DNA of 18,201 nt, taken from positions 1 to 18,201 of the forward strand of contig MSXT01000031.1 of NCBI GenBank assembly GCA_002083595.1. Reading direction: 5' to 3'. The position numbers and the translations under genes are program-made. The notes beneath the pieces were generated by a model that ran no database searches, was not told the DNA's origin, and saw only the letters and a list, made by a program, of their open reading frames with translations. This document shows positions 5,947 through 14,974 of the stretch, one piece after another (position 1 is the first letter of the stretch; every line of letters starts with the position of its first letter). The DNA comes from Proteobacteria bacterium ST_bin16 (GTDB taxonomy: Bacteria > Pseudomonadota > Gammaproteobacteria > Burkholderiales > Nitrosomonadaceae).

Positions 5947-7209
5947 ATGAGTTTTCAGCATGGTTTAAGTGGATTAAATGCAGCATCAACCAACCTGGAT
6001 GTAATTGGTAATAACATTTCCAATGCAAATACCGCCGGGTTCAAACAATCCGTCGCGCAATTTTCCGATATTTTTGCCAATTCAATGGAAGGTACGGATA
6101 CCGCCCAGATCGGGATAGGATCAAAAATATCCGCAATTGCGCAACAATTTGGTCAAGGTACGATTACACCGACCAGTAATCCTTTGGACATTGCGATCAA
6201 CGGCCAAGGTTTTTTCCGTATGAGCGATAACGGTACGGTCAGCTACAGCCGGAATGGACAATTCCATGTGGACGATTCCGGTTTTATTGTCGATGCATCA
6301 GGCGCTAATTTGACGGGTTTTATGGCTGATGTGAATGGTGATATTAAGGCGAACGGTGTGCCGGCAAATTTAAAATTCGGTACTTCCGATCTTGCGCCTA
6401 AAGCAACCAGCACATTTGATCTGGGATTTAATCTGGATGCACGAAAAGCCGCGATTTCAACCCCATTTAATGCAACGAATCCCAAGACCTATAACAGCAC
6501 AACTTCGGGAACGGTAGTTGATAGTCTTGGAAATTCGCATGTCTTGTCTGTATTTTTCCAGAAAGCCACGACTGCAAATACATGGACCGCCTTCGCAACT
6601 GTCGATGGGAAGGTAGACGCTTCCGGTGTACCCATTGGCGTCACCATTGGCGGAAGTCCTTCGCAGTCGATGATATTTGACGGAAATGGTGTATTACAGA
6701 ATATTGCTACTCCACTGACCTTAAACATTGATTTCAGTCTAATTAATCCAACACTTGGCGCAACAACGCCGCAAGCTGTCAGTTTCGATATGACGACTGC
6801 CACTCAGTATGGTTCTGATTTCGGTGTCAATGCGATTACACAGGATGGTTACACTTCTGGCCGTATGTCAGGTTTCACCGTGAGCGCTGAGGGAGTAATT
6901 CTTGGAAACTATAGCAGCGGTCAAACAAAAACACTGGGACAAATTGTACTGGCTAATTTCGTGAATCCACAAGGCCTGGTTCCAATCGGAAATGGTCACT
7001 GGGCGGAGACTCCTGGCTCAGGTGAGCCTTTGGTCGGTCCTCCCAAAACCGGAAATCTCGGTGTGCTTCAGTCCAATGCTGTTGAAGATTCCAATGTGGA
7101 TTTGACAGCGGAATTGGTGAAAATGATTGAAGCGCAACGTATGTATCAAGCCAGCGCTAAGCAAATCGAAACACAGGATAAGATTACTCAGACAATTATG
7201 CAGATTTAA
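5947..7209 (+). CDS. flgE: FlgE, flagellar hook protein
   Basis: The major subunit of the flexible hook. The N-terminus has the family motif (NLDVIGNNISNANTAGFKQS) and the C-terminus the helical block (ESNVDLTAELVKMIEAQ-like, here EDSNVDLTAELVKMIEAQR, then YQASAKQIETQDKI) that forms the inner hook tube. The middle is beta-rich and more variable, including GFFRMSDNGTVSYSRNGQF, as in other hook proteins. At 420 aa it is close to E. coli FlgE (402). A TAGGAG ribosome site is 7 nt before the ATG. It is followed by a 49-bp gap before flgF, in which no clear promoter or terminator was found. Confidence 0.96.
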   Translation: MSFQHGLSGLNAASTNLDVIGNNISNANTAGFKQSVAQFSDIFANSMEGTDTAQIGIGSKISAIAQQFGQGTITPTSNPLDIAINGQGFFRMSDNGTVSYSRNGQFHVDDSGFIVDASGANLTGFMADVNGDIKANGVPANLKFGTSDLAPKATSTFDLGFNLDARKAAISTPFNATNPKTYNSTTSGTVVDSLGNSHVLSVFFQKATTANTWTAFATVDGKVDASGVPIGVTIGGSPSQSMIFDGNGVLQNIATPLTLNIDFSLINPTLGATTPQAVSFDMTTATQYGSDFGVNAITQDGYTSGRMSGFTVSAEGVILGNYSSGQTKTLGQIVLANFVNPQGLVPIGNGHWAETPGSGEPLVGPPKTGNLGVLQSNAVEDSNVDLTAELVKMIEAQRMYQASAKQIETQDKITQTIMQI

Positions 7210-7258
7210 CTCTGATTTCATTGTAACGCATTAAATTCATATTGAAATTGAGTAAAAA

Positions 7259-8002
7259 ATGGATCGACTGATTTACACATCAATGACCGGAGCCAACCAT
7301 ACGCTGAATCAGAAAGCGACCGTTGCTCAGAATCTTGCTAATGCATCAACGACCGGGTATCGCGCTGAAAGCAATGCATTTCGCGCAGTACCGGTATACG
7401 GTGATGGCCTGCCAACACGCGCTTTTGTCGTGGATTCAACAACCGGCGCCGATTTTACCCCGGGTGCAATGCAAACTACCGGCCGTGATCTTGATGTTGC
7501 GGTTCGTGGTTCCGGATGGATTGCGATTCAATTGGATGATGGCAAGGAAGCTTATACGCGTAATGGCAGTTTGCAAGTAAGCCCTAATGGCATTTTACTG
7601 ACAAATGGTGGACATAAAGTGAAAGGTGAGACGGGCATTATTACTCTACCACCCGACACTCGCATCACGATCGGTGTTGATGGAACCGTCTCATCCGTGC
7701 CGATTACGCCTCAACCCAATACCGTAGCGCAAGTAGGCCGTATCAAGCTGGTTAATCCTCCGGAAGATAAGCTTGTAAAAGGCACGGATGGCTTGTTCCG
7801 GCTCAAGGATGGCGGTGAAGCGCCTGTTGATGCCAGAGTTAAGCTGGTCGATGGCACATTGGAAGAAAGCAATGTGAATGTGGTGCATGAAATGGTCAAC
7901 ATGATCGACCTGGCCAGGCAATTTGATATGCAAATGAAAATGCTGGATAACGCGCAGAATAATGCTCAGAAAGCCAGCGAAATAATGCTAGTAAGAGTCT
8001 AA
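7259..8002 (+). CDS. flgF: FlgF, flagellar proximal rod protein
   Basis: Rod protein linking the proximal and distal rod. The 247-aa product starts MDRLIYTSMTGA and carries the rod-family motif QNLANASTTGYRAE. It has the central GSGWIAIQLDDGKEAYTRNGSL segment shared with FlgG, and ends with the NVNVVHEMVNMIDLARQFDMQ helix. The MDRLIYTSMTGA start and the length (about 245-250) separate it from FlgG. The ribosome site before the ATG is weak (GAG only), so translation may rely on upstream ribosomes. It is a paralogue of flgG, which follows after 30 bp. Confidence 0.95.
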   Translation: MDRLIYTSMTGANHTLNQKATVAQNLANASTTGYRAESNAFRAVPVYGDGLPTRAFVVDSTTGADFTPGAMQTTGRDLDVAVRGSGWIAIQLDDGKEAYTRNGSLQVSPNGILLTNGGHKVKGETGIITLPPDTRITIGVDGTVSSVPITPQPNTVAQVGRIKLVNPPEDKLVKGTDGLFRLKDGGEAPVDARVKLVDGTLEESNVNVVHEMVNMIDLARQFDMQMKMLDNAQNNAQKASEIMLVRV

Positions 8003-8032
8003 TTCGATAATAAATTTTAATAGGTAAATCAT

Positions 8033-8815
8033 ATGATACGTTCGTTATGGATCGCTAAAACAGGGCTTGATGCACAACAAACCAAGATGGATGTGATTTC
8101 TAATAACTTAGCGAACGCCAGCACCAATGGATTTAAACGGGCTCGTGCTGTTTTTGAGGACCTGCTGTACCAAACGATACGTCAGCCCGGCGCTCAATCA
8201 TCGCAACAAACGCAATTACCCTCCGGGTTGCAGTTAGGAACGGGTGTTAAGCCGGTTTCTACCGAGAGTATATTTACCCAGGGTGGATTGCAACAAACCG
8301 AGAATCAACGTGATGTTGCCATACGGGGAGTGGGTTTTTTTCAGGTTTTGCTACCGGATGGTACGACGGCATACACCCGCGATGGCGCATTTCAGTCCGA
8401 TCTTAACGGTCAGCTTGTAACATCCAGCGGATATGCCGTTCAACCTGCGATTACCGTTCCGCCGAATGCGCTGGGTGTCACGATAGCGCGCGATGGTACG
8501 GTAACTGCAACAGTTCCGGGGGCGGTCGCGCCTATTCAAGTCGGCAATATTCAATTGGCAAGCTTCGTTAATCAAGGCGGATTGTTAAAGATGGGTGAGA
8601 ATTTGTATCAGGAAACCGCATCAAGCGGCGCTCCCAATCAGAATGCGCCGGGTACCAACGGATTGGGATTGCTGGAACAGAATTTTGTAGAAACTTCGAA
8701 TGTAAACGTGGTGGAAGAGCTGGTGAATATGATTCAGACCCAGCGCGCCTATGAAATGAATTCCAAGTCGATTGAGACGTCGAATCAAATGCTGCAACGG
8801 TTAGCACAACTATAA
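8033..8815 (+). CDS. flgG: FlgG, flagellar distal rod protein
   Basis: Main subunit of the distal rod, the part surrounded by the P and L rings. It begins MIRSLWIAKTGLDAQQ, as is near-invariant in FlgG, followed by NLANASTNGFKRARAVFEDLLYQ. The YQ-containing FlgG-specific loop (residues ~41-60) sits where FlgG differs from FlgE and FlgF. The C-terminus has SNVNVVEELVNMIQTQRAYE. The 260-aa length is exactly that of the family. An AGGT ribosome site stands about 8 nt before the ATG. Confidence 0.97.
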   Translation: MIRSLWIAKTGLDAQQTKMDVISNNLANASTNGFKRARAVFEDLLYQTIRQPGAQSSQQTQLPSGLQLGTGVKPVSTESIFTQGGLQQTENQRDVAIRGVGFFQVLLPDGTTAYTRDGAFQSDLNGQLVTSSGYAVQPAITVPPNALGVTIARDGTVTATVPGAVAPIQVGNIQLASFVNQGGLLKMGENLYQETASSGAPNQNAPGTNGLGLLEQNFVETSNVNVVEELVNMIQTQRAYEMNSKSIETSNQMLQRLAQL

Positions 8816-8841
8816 TTGATCGGGTAATCGGGAGTAGTGTG

Positions 8842-9558
8842 ATGGCGAACGGCAATCGAGTGTTAAACAATTTCAGCCGGTATTTTTTCATGTTGGTGCT
8901 TGGCACACTTGTAACCGGTTGTGCTATGACTCCTTCCACCACGACTTATCAGCCCAATACACTACGTGCTCCGCAACATGCAGCCGCAGTAGCTCAACCC
9001 AATGGCGCAATTTTGCAAATGGTTCACAGCACCACAGGCGGGGTGCGCTATACACCGTTATTTGAAGACCGGCGCGCGCGAAGTATTGGCGATACGATTA
9101 TTGTCACTTTAAACGAAACAACCAATGCCAGTAAGAGCTCTGGAAGTAACGCGAGCCGTTCTGGCAGCATTGATTTTTCCGTGCCGAGCTTGCTGGGGAT
9201 TCCGTTAAGTTTATTAAAGAAACACGCAACGGTTGAAGCTAAATCGAATAATAAATTTGATGGCAGCGGTGAAAGCTCAAGTAAAAATAATTTTAGAGGA
9301 ACTATTACTGTAACGGTCATCGAAGCGCTACCGAATGGAAATCTGGTCGTGAGCGGTGAAAAACAGATCGGTATCAACCAAGGGCAGGAATTTATCCGAT
9401 TGTCCGGGATCGTGAATCCGACTCACATCATGGGAAATACGATTTCTTCAACGCAAATTGCTGATGCACGTGTTGAGTATCGAAGCAATGGCTATATTGA
9501 CGAAGCGCAAACGATGGGATGGTTGTCGCGCTTCTTTCTTTCGGTTACACCTTTCTAA
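8842..9558 (+). CDS. flgH: FlgH, flagellar L-ring lipoprotein
   Basis: Outer-membrane lipoprotein that forms the L ring. The signal sequence ends in a lipobox LVTGC with the acylated Cys at residue 27. The mature part contains LFEDRRARSIGDTIIVTLNE and the C-terminal VSGEKQIGINQGQEFIRLSGIV and SSTQIADARVEYRSNGYI regions characteristic of FlgH (only partial strings quoted: GEKQIGINQGQEFIRLSG, ADARVEYRSNGYI). ATG 8842 is preferred over the GTG three bases earlier because the GGGAG site at 8830-8834 is 7 nt from it. From this start the protein is 238 aa, the normal size. Confidence 0.96.
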   Translation: MANGNRVLNNFSRYFFMLVLGTLVTGCAMTPSTTTYQPNTLRAPQHAAAVAQPNGAILQMVHSTTGGVRYTPLFEDRRARSIGDTIIVTLNETTNASKSSGSNASRSGSIDFSVPSLLGIPLSLLKKHATVEAKSNNKFDGSGESSSKNNFRGTITVTVIEALPNGNLVVSGEKQIGINQGQEFIRLSGIVNPTHIMGNTISSTQIADARVEYRSNGYIDEAQTMGWLSRFFLSVTPF

Positions 9559-9609
9559 ACCGGAAGTTGCTTAACTTGATTAATACTTCGGAAATCGGTA
9601 TGTAAGATT

Positions 9610-10719
9610 ATGAAAATCAGAAACATCGTTATTCTTCATTTGCTTGCGCTGAGCGTGCTGTTGCCAGGTATCAGCTTGGCCGATCGCATCAAGGATTTGG
9701 CATCGATTCAAGGTGTTCGCAACAATCAATTGATCGGGTATGGATTGGTAGTGGGTTTGGATGGCAGTGGCGATATGACAACGCAAACGCCATTTACAGT
9801 TCAGAGTGTCATCAATATGCTGGGTCAATTAGGCGTTAATCTGCCTCCCGGCACTAACTTGCAATTACGCAATGTTGCCGCTGTCATGGTGACAGCGACC
9901 ATGCCGGCGTTTGCCAAGCCCGGTCAGCATATCGATATCACAGTGTCTTCCATGGGCAATGCCAAAAGCTTAAGGGGTGGAACGCTGTTGCTGACTCCCC
10001 TGAAAGGAGCCGACAATCAAGTATATGCCATGGCTCAAGGAAATATTCTGGTCGGTGGTATCGGAGCCGCAGCTGGTGGTAGCAGTGTGCAAGTAAATCA
10101 TCTCAGTGTTGGACGTATCACAAGTGGCGGTATTGTAGAGCGTGAGATTCCAACGACGGTTGGGCAGGGTGATTTTATCAATCTTGAGCTGAATACAACG
10201 GATTTCACAACAGTAAACCGTATCGTTGATGCGATCAATGGACTTTATCCTACAGCCGCATCCGCAGTAGATGGCCGGGTAGTGCAGGTGAAAGCACCGG
10301 TAGACAATAGCCAGCGTATTATGTTTATTTCTCAGATTGAAAGTCTGGATGTCAAACCGGCAAAAGCATCGGCAAAAGTAATTGTTAATTCACGTACCGG
10401 TTCAGTAGTCATGAATCAGGCGGTAACACTTGAATCAAGTGCGGTTGCGCATGGCAATCTGTCCATAATCATCAATACCGAACCGGTGATCAGTCAGCCT
10501 GGTCCCTTCGCGCAGCGCGGTGAAACAGTGGTTACACAGCGATCGCAGGTCGAAATCCGTACCGATGAAGGAAATTTAATGTTATTGCCGAATGGTGCGG
10601 ATCTTGGTGAAGTTGTGAAAGCTTTAACGGCGATCGGCGCTACCACCCAGGATTTGCTATCTATTCTTCAGGCGCTGAAAGCTGCCGGTTCGTTGCGCGC
10701 GGATTTGGAAATTATTTAA
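9610..10719 (+). CDS. flgI: FlgI, flagellar P-ring protein
   Basis: Periplasmic subunit of the P ring embedded at the peptidoglycan; its assembly is helped by FlgA encoded divergently at the start of the locus. The 369-aa protein has a signal peptide (hydrophobic 5-20, cleavage after SLA at 24) followed directly by DRIKDLASIQGVRNNQLIGY and GLVVGLDGSGD, which are strongly conserved in FlgI. The C-terminal VVKALTAIGATTQDLLSILQ and ALKAAGSLRADLEII close the family profile. The 51-bp gap after flgH holds no convincing promoter, and the ribosome site is weak. Confidence 0.97.
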   Translation: MKIRNIVILHLLALSVLLPGISLADRIKDLASIQGVRNNQLIGYGLVVGLDGSGDMTTQTPFTVQSVINMLGQLGVNLPPGTNLQLRNVAAVMVTATMPAFAKPGQHIDITVSSMGNAKSLRGGTLLLTPLKGADNQVYAMAQGNILVGGIGAAAGGSSVQVNHLSVGRITSGGIVEREIPTTVGQGDFINLELNTTDFTTVNRIVDAINGLYPTAASAVDGRVVQVKAPVDNSQRIMFISQIESLDVKPAKASAKVIVNSRTGSVVMNQAVTLESSAVAHGNLSIIINTEPVISQPGPFAQRGETVVTQRSQVEIRTDEGNLMLLPNGADLGEVVKALTAIGATTQDLLSILQALKAAGSLRADLEII

Positions 10720-10736
10720 CTTACTGGATATTAAGA

Positions 10737-11744
10737 ATGGTTATTTCACCGGATATCTCAAGCAAACTTGCCGTTGATGCCAAAAGTGTTGATGACTTGC
10801 ATTTAATGGCCCAAAAAAATCCAGACGAAGCGTTACAAAAAGTTGCGCAACAGTTTGAAGCATTATTTATGAACATGCTGCTTAAAAGCATGCGCGAGGC
10901 GACACCTAAGGATGGAATATTTGATAGCCAGCAAACGCAGTTTTTTACCCAGATGCATGATCAACAGCTTGCACAAAAGATATCCACCAAAGGGATTGGT
11001 ATTGCTGACATGATGGTTCAGCAATTATCCCGAAATAATAAATCGATCGAACCACAGACTTCAATCGGCCAAACAAATACCATTTTGTCAGCGATTAATT
11101 CCATTCAGCAAGCGCCATTGGTTGAGGGTATGCACCCGAATGATCAATCAGGGCAACTGTGGTCAGTTCATCAAACTTCATCCAATGCGGTGATGCCATC
11201 AGGAAGAGTCGATTCTGCAATTGAGGGATTCACTGCACCGATTCAGACGGATGTTCAGAAGAAAAGCGCACCCAGCCAATCGGGAAATTTTATCGATAAA
11301 CTTTTACCGCATGCCAAAATCGCATCCGAATCAACCGGTATTCCACCTAATTTCATGCTGGCGCAGGCCGCATTGGAAAGTGGATGGGGGAAACATGAGA
11401 TTCGTCGTGCGGATAATAGTCCAACCCATAATCTTTTTGGTATCAAGGCCGGTGCTAATTGGAAAGGGGACGTTGTGGAAAAAACAACGACTGAATATAT
11501 CAATGGTGTGCCACAGAAAGCGATTGAAAAGTTTCGTGTATATAGCTCGTATGCTGAGGGATTCAATGATTATGCCAAGTTGCTCATGGATAACCCACGC
11601 TATGCCAAAGTATTGAATTCGACGGATGCCGCGACATTTGCCAATGGGCTTCAACGCGCAGGGTATGCTACTGATCCAATGTACGCAGAGAAATTAATGC
11701 GTATCCTGAATAGTGAGAAATTGCAGAATCGCGAATTTATTTGA
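10737..11744 (+). CDS. flgJ: FlgJ, rod-cap protein with C-terminal peptidoglycan hydrolase domain
   Basis: A two-domain protein that caps the growing rod and cuts the cell wall to let it through. The N-terminal rod-binding domain (about 30-100) has the VAQQFEALFMNMLLKSMREA and FDSQQTQFFTQMHDQQLAQ signatures. A Ser/Gln-rich linker (about 100-185) is followed by a GH73 glucosaminidase domain from about 186, with the catalytic Glu E214 in AQAALESGWG, then NLFGIKAG and YSSYAEGFNDYAKLL motifs. The 335 aa include both domains, as in gamma- and betaproteobacteria; many alphaproteobacteria lack the hydrolase. Only a weak ribosome site precedes the ATG. Confidence 0.95.
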   Translation: MVISPDISSKLAVDAKSVDDLHLMAQKNPDEALQKVAQQFEALFMNMLLKSMREATPKDGIFDSQQTQFFTQMHDQQLAQKISTKGIGIADMMVQQLSRNNKSIEPQTSIGQTNTILSAINSIQQAPLVEGMHPNDQSGQLWSVHQTSSNAVMPSGRVDSAIEGFTAPIQTDVQKKSAPSQSGNFIDKLLPHAKIASESTGIPPNFMLAQAALESGWGKHEIRRADNSPTHNLFGIKAGANWKGDVVEKTTTEYINGVPQKAIEKFRVYSSYAEGFNDYAKLLMDNPRYAKVLNSTDAATFANGLQRAGYATDPMYAEKLMRILNSEKLQNREFI

Positions 11745-11758
11745 TGCAGAGTTTTTCT

Positions 11759-11785
11759 TTAATTCTTTGGCCAGTGTGCCGATAT
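11759..11785 (+). promoter_or_regulatory. Candidate sigma28 (FliA) promoter for flgKL
   Basis: In the 83-bp flgJ-flgK gap, GCCGATAT (11778-11785) matches 7 of 8 bases of the FliA -10 consensus GCCGATAA. TTAA (11759-11762) lies exactly 15 nt upstream, matching 3 of 4 bases of the core TAAA -35. The predicted start is near 11792, about 36 nt before flgK. A class 3 promoter at this position is established for flgKL in enteric bacteria, which supports the call. Confidence 0.6.
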
Positions 11786-11827
11786 TGCCATTATATATTT
11801 TTTAAGATCAAGAACTGAAAGAACATT

Positions 11828-13732
11828 ATGGGAAATGGAATTCTTGATATTGCAGTTACTGGTTTAGCGACTGCGCAAAACCAATTATTGACGACCAGTC
11901 ATAATATTAGCAATGCTGGCACGCCTGGTTTTAATCGTCAGCAAGTCTTGCTCAGCACAAATACACCGCAATCCGGTGGTGCAGGGTTTATCGGGCGCGG
12001 CGTTCACTCTTCTACAGTGCAGCGGATATACAGTCAATTTCTTACTACCCAGTCACTACAGATACAAACCCAAAGCCAGTCACTAGACAGCAATTATGCT
12101 GAGATAAAGCAATTAGACAATATGTTTGCCGAGGCTACATCGGGACTTTCACCCACATTGCAAAATTTTTTCAGTGCCATACACGATGTTGCGACAAATC
12201 CGGGTGTTATTCCCTCGCGTCAATCTATGTTGAGCAATGCCGATGCCCTAGTTGCACGTTTTCATAGTATGGATCAACGCATGTCGCAAATAAGGGAAGG
12301 GATAAATACACAAGTCAGCAGCACGGTGGTTCATATCAATTCACTGGCCAAACAGATTGGAGAGATCAATAAGCAGATAATATGGGCGGAAGGTTCAGCC
12401 GGCGGGCAGCCTGCTAACGATATGCTGGATCAACGCGATGATCTCATTAATCAATTAAACAAATTAGTGAATACCGATACAGTGCGGCAAAGCGACGGTA
12501 CGTTGAATGTATATATCGGTAATGGGCAGGCGTTAGTGGTTGGTGCGCAAACCCTTTCACTGGAAGCGATTAAAACACCGGATAATCCGAATAATTTAAC
12601 GATTGGATTAATTAACGGTAACAGCACTATTCAACTTCCCGAGAATCAGATCACCGGTGGTACCTTAGGCGGTATTTTTTCTTTTCGCAGTAATACGCTT
12701 GATAATGCACAAAATTCGCTTGGAAGAGTCGCACTCACCTTGGCGCAGACTTTCAATGCTCAACATCAGCTTGGTATGGATTTGAATGGCGCTATGGGAA
12801 CGAATTTCTTCGCGTTACCGGCACCTAACGTGATCTCTGCATCTACTAATAACTTAGCATCCAATATCTCGACCTCAATTACTGATTATAGTGCGTTGAC
12901 AACCAGTGATTACGAGCTTTCTTACGATGGAACAAACTATACATTGACCAGATTATCCGATAACGTATCGGCTACACCATCGAGCAGTTTGCCGCTAACA
13001 CTGGATGGCATATCGGTGACAAGTGCCACGATGCTGGCGAGTGAAAGATTCCGCATTCAGCCTACGATCAATGGCGCAAAGGATATTGCGGTCAATATTA
13101 ATGACACAACTAAGATAGCTGCGGCAGGTCCTAACCGGACCAATGCCGCATCAACCAATAAAGGTACTGGCACCATCAGTGCCGGAACCGTAAATCCGTT
13201 ACCGCTCGATTCCAATCTTCAGCAACCACTTACCATTACGTTTCATACGCCTTATAACGGGGAATTTGATGTCGCAGGAACTGGGACCGGGCTGCCTGCT
13301 ACTAATCAGACGTATACAGCGGGCGCGGATATCAGTTTCAACGGTTATACATTTCAAATTAGCGGTAGTCCTGCTGCCGGGGATGTTTTTACCGTCACCC
13401 CTAACAATAACGGTGTTGCCGACAATCGTAATATGTTGTTGCTAGGCGCATTGCAGGCAACGAATACACTGGAGAACGGTACAGCCAATTACCAGACTGC
13501 TTACGGGCAGCTTGTCAGTCAGGTTGGTAACAAAACACGTGAGTTGGCGGTAACGAGTAAAGCGCAGGCCAATTTGCTGGCACAAACTCAACAATCCATT
13601 CAATCGGTATCCGGTGTGAATCTAGACGAAGAAGCTGCGAATTTGCTGCGTTTCCAGCAGGCTTATCAAGCTTCCAGTAAAATTATTGAAATGAGCAGTA
13701 CTTTATTTGACTCAATTCTTCGTTTCGGTTGA
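11828..13732 (+). CDS. flgK: FlgK, hook-filament junction protein 1 (HAP1)
   Basis: First junction protein between hook and filament. The N-terminus (GLATAQNQLLTTSHNISNAG, then TPGFNRQQVLL) and the C-terminal helix (NLDEEAANLLRFQQAYQASS, IIEMSSTLFDSIL) are diagnostic. At 634 aa it is about 90 aa longer than E. coli FlgK (547). The extra length lies between residues ~350 and 530 and consists of two related beta-domains: YELSYDGTNYTLTRL to ERFRIQPT (about 12908-13068), and LTITFHTPYNGEF to GDVFTVTPN (about 13228-13405). A related copy occurs in FlgL. Such central insertions are surface-exposed in HAP proteins. Probable own sigma28 promoter upstream; 24 bp separate it from flgL. Confidence 0.95.
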   Translation: MGNGILDIAVTGLATAQNQLLTTSHNISNAGTPGFNRQQVLLSTNTPQSGGAGFIGRGVHSSTVQRIYSQFLTTQSLQIQTQSQSLDSNYAEIKQLDNMFAEATSGLSPTLQNFFSAIHDVATNPGVIPSRQSMLSNADALVARFHSMDQRMSQIREGINTQVSSTVVHINSLAKQIGEINKQIIWAEGSAGGQPANDMLDQRDDLINQLNKLVNTDTVRQSDGTLNVYIGNGQALVVGAQTLSLEAIKTPDNPNNLTIGLINGNSTIQLPENQITGGTLGGIFSFRSNTLDNAQNSLGRVALTLAQTFNAQHQLGMDLNGAMGTNFFALPAPNVISASTNNLASNISTSITDYSALTTSDYELSYDGTNYTLTRLSDNVSATPSSSLPLTLDGISVTSATMLASERFRIQPTINGAKDIAVNINDTTKIAAAGPNRTNAASTNKGTGTISAGTVNPLPLDSNLQQPLTITFHTPYNGEFDVAGTGTGLPATNQTYTAGADISFNGYTFQISGSPAAGDVFTVTPNNNGVADNRNMLLLGALQATNTLENGTANYQTAYGQLVSQVGNKTRELAVTSKAQANLLAQTQQSIQSVSGVNLDEEAANLLRFQQAYQASSKIIEMSSTLFDSILRFG

Positions 13733-13756
13733 AAAATAGAATAGAGGTAACTTCAT

Positions 13757-14968
13757 ATGCGAGTTAGTACAGGCACAATTTACGAAACTGGAACTAATTT
13801 AATGCTCCAGCAGCAAGAGAAACTGATTAATACACAACAACAATTATCTACCGGGCGGCGAATCTTAACGCCCTCGGATGATCCAATCTCAGCGGCGCAA
13901 GTATTAAATATTTCTCAATCAGCAGCACTTAATGAACAATATTCGGTGAATCGGTCCAGTGCGGGTTCTTCGCTTCAACTGGAAGAAAATGTGCTGCGGC
14001 AAGTTAACGGAATCCTGCAGGATGTGCATAGTTCGACTGTGTATGCGGGGAATGCGACACTGACCGATGCTGACAGAAAGACACTTGCTACTGAGTTACG
14101 CAGTAAACTGGAGTCACTCGTCGGTTTAGCCAATACAACCGATGAGAAAGGGCAGTTTTTATTCTCAGGATTTCAAGCTAATACTAAACCTTTTGCGCAG
14201 ACAGGATTAGCTGTGCAGTACATTGGAGATCAAGGGCAACGCTTAAACCAAGTGGGTCCTGCACGTCAACTGGCAGTCAGTGATTCCGGCACGGATGTTT
14301 TCGAGCGCATTAAGAATGGAAACGGTGTTTTTGCTACCGCCGCTAGTTCGTCAAATATGGGGAGTGGTGTGATTGATGGGGGATCGGTGATAACTCCTTC
14401 AAGCCTTACCGGTGGTAATTATGAGATTACATTCGCTGTGTCGGCAACTGGTGTTACAACTTACGATATCGTTAACACCTCAACAGGGTCGACTGTTTCA
14501 TCGGCTAATCCTTATGTGAGCAACAATACAGTCAGTTTTGATGGAATGCAATTGAGTATTAAAGGAAATCCGGCTAATGGAGATAAATTTACAATATCTC
14601 CAAGTAGCAATCAAAGCATTTTCAAAACAGTGGGAGACTTGATTACTGCACTGGAAACGCCGTCCAGCGGACAACCTGGCGGTACCCGGCTGGCGAACGA
14701 TTTGAAATCAACATTACAAAATATTAATAACAGTTTGGAGCATGTGCTGTCGAAACAAGCTTCTATCGGAGCGCGGCTGCAAGAGATCGATACTCTGGAA
14801 AGTGTTGGCAGTGATCAAAACATTCAATTTGAGCAAATGCTTTCACAACTGCAAGATGTTGACTTTGCGCAAGCAACGTCGGATTTGCAACGGCAGCAGC
14901 TTTATCTTCAAGCTGCGCAGCAGTCGTACATTAAAATTTCCGGACTGTCTCTGTTCAATTATATTTAG
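13757..14968 (+). CDS. flgL: FlgL, hook-filament junction protein 3 (HAP3)
   Basis: Second junction protein, on which the filament is built. It starts MRVSTGTIYETGTNLMLQQQ and contains QLSTGRRILTPSDDPISAAQ, the flagellin-like N-terminal domain shared by FlgL proteins. The C-terminal flagellin-like helix includes FEQMLSQLQDVDFAQATSDL and QQSYIKISGLSLFNYI. The 403 aa exceed E. coli FlgL (317); the surplus includes a beta-domain at about 14411-14615 (YEITFAV to GDKFTISPSSN) that resembles two copies in FlgK. A GAGGT ribosome site lies about 9 nt before the ATG. Last gene of the operon, ending 6 bp from the converging purD stop; no terminator hairpin is seen. Confidence 0.95.
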   Translation: MRVSTGTIYETGTNLMLQQQEKLINTQQQLSTGRRILTPSDDPISAAQVLNISQSAALNEQYSVNRSSAGSSLQLEENVLRQVNGILQDVHSSTVYAGNATLTDADRKTLATELRSKLESLVGLANTTDEKGQFLFSGFQANTKPFAQTGLAVQYIGDQGQRLNQVGPARQLAVSDSGTDVFERIKNGNGVFATAASSSNMGSGVIDGGSVITPSSLTGGNYEITFAVSATGVTTYDIVNTSTGSTVSSANPYVSNNTVSFDGMQLSIKGNPANGDKFTISPSSNQSIFKTVGDLITALETPSSGQPGGTRLANDLKSTLQNINNSLEHVLSKQASIGARLQEIDTLESVGSDQNIQFEQMLSQLQDVDFAQATSDLQRQQLYLQAAQQSYIKISGLSLFNYI

Positions 14969-14974
14969 AGTCGC

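Noticed and set aside
7210..7258. Terminator or promoter in the 49-bp flgE-flgF gap
   Set aside because: No stable stem with a T-run and no -35/-10 pair; treated as a plain operon spacer.
9559..9609. Hairpin or promoter between flgH and flgI (CCGGAAGT ... ACTTCGG; TTGATT-N17-TATGTA)
   Set aside because: The arms need a bulge and the -10 matches only 3 of 6; neither is better than chance.
11221..11616. Long alternative frames inside flgJ on both strands
   Set aside because: Shadows of flgJ: no ribosome sites, no recognisable domains, and flgJ itself is fully supported.
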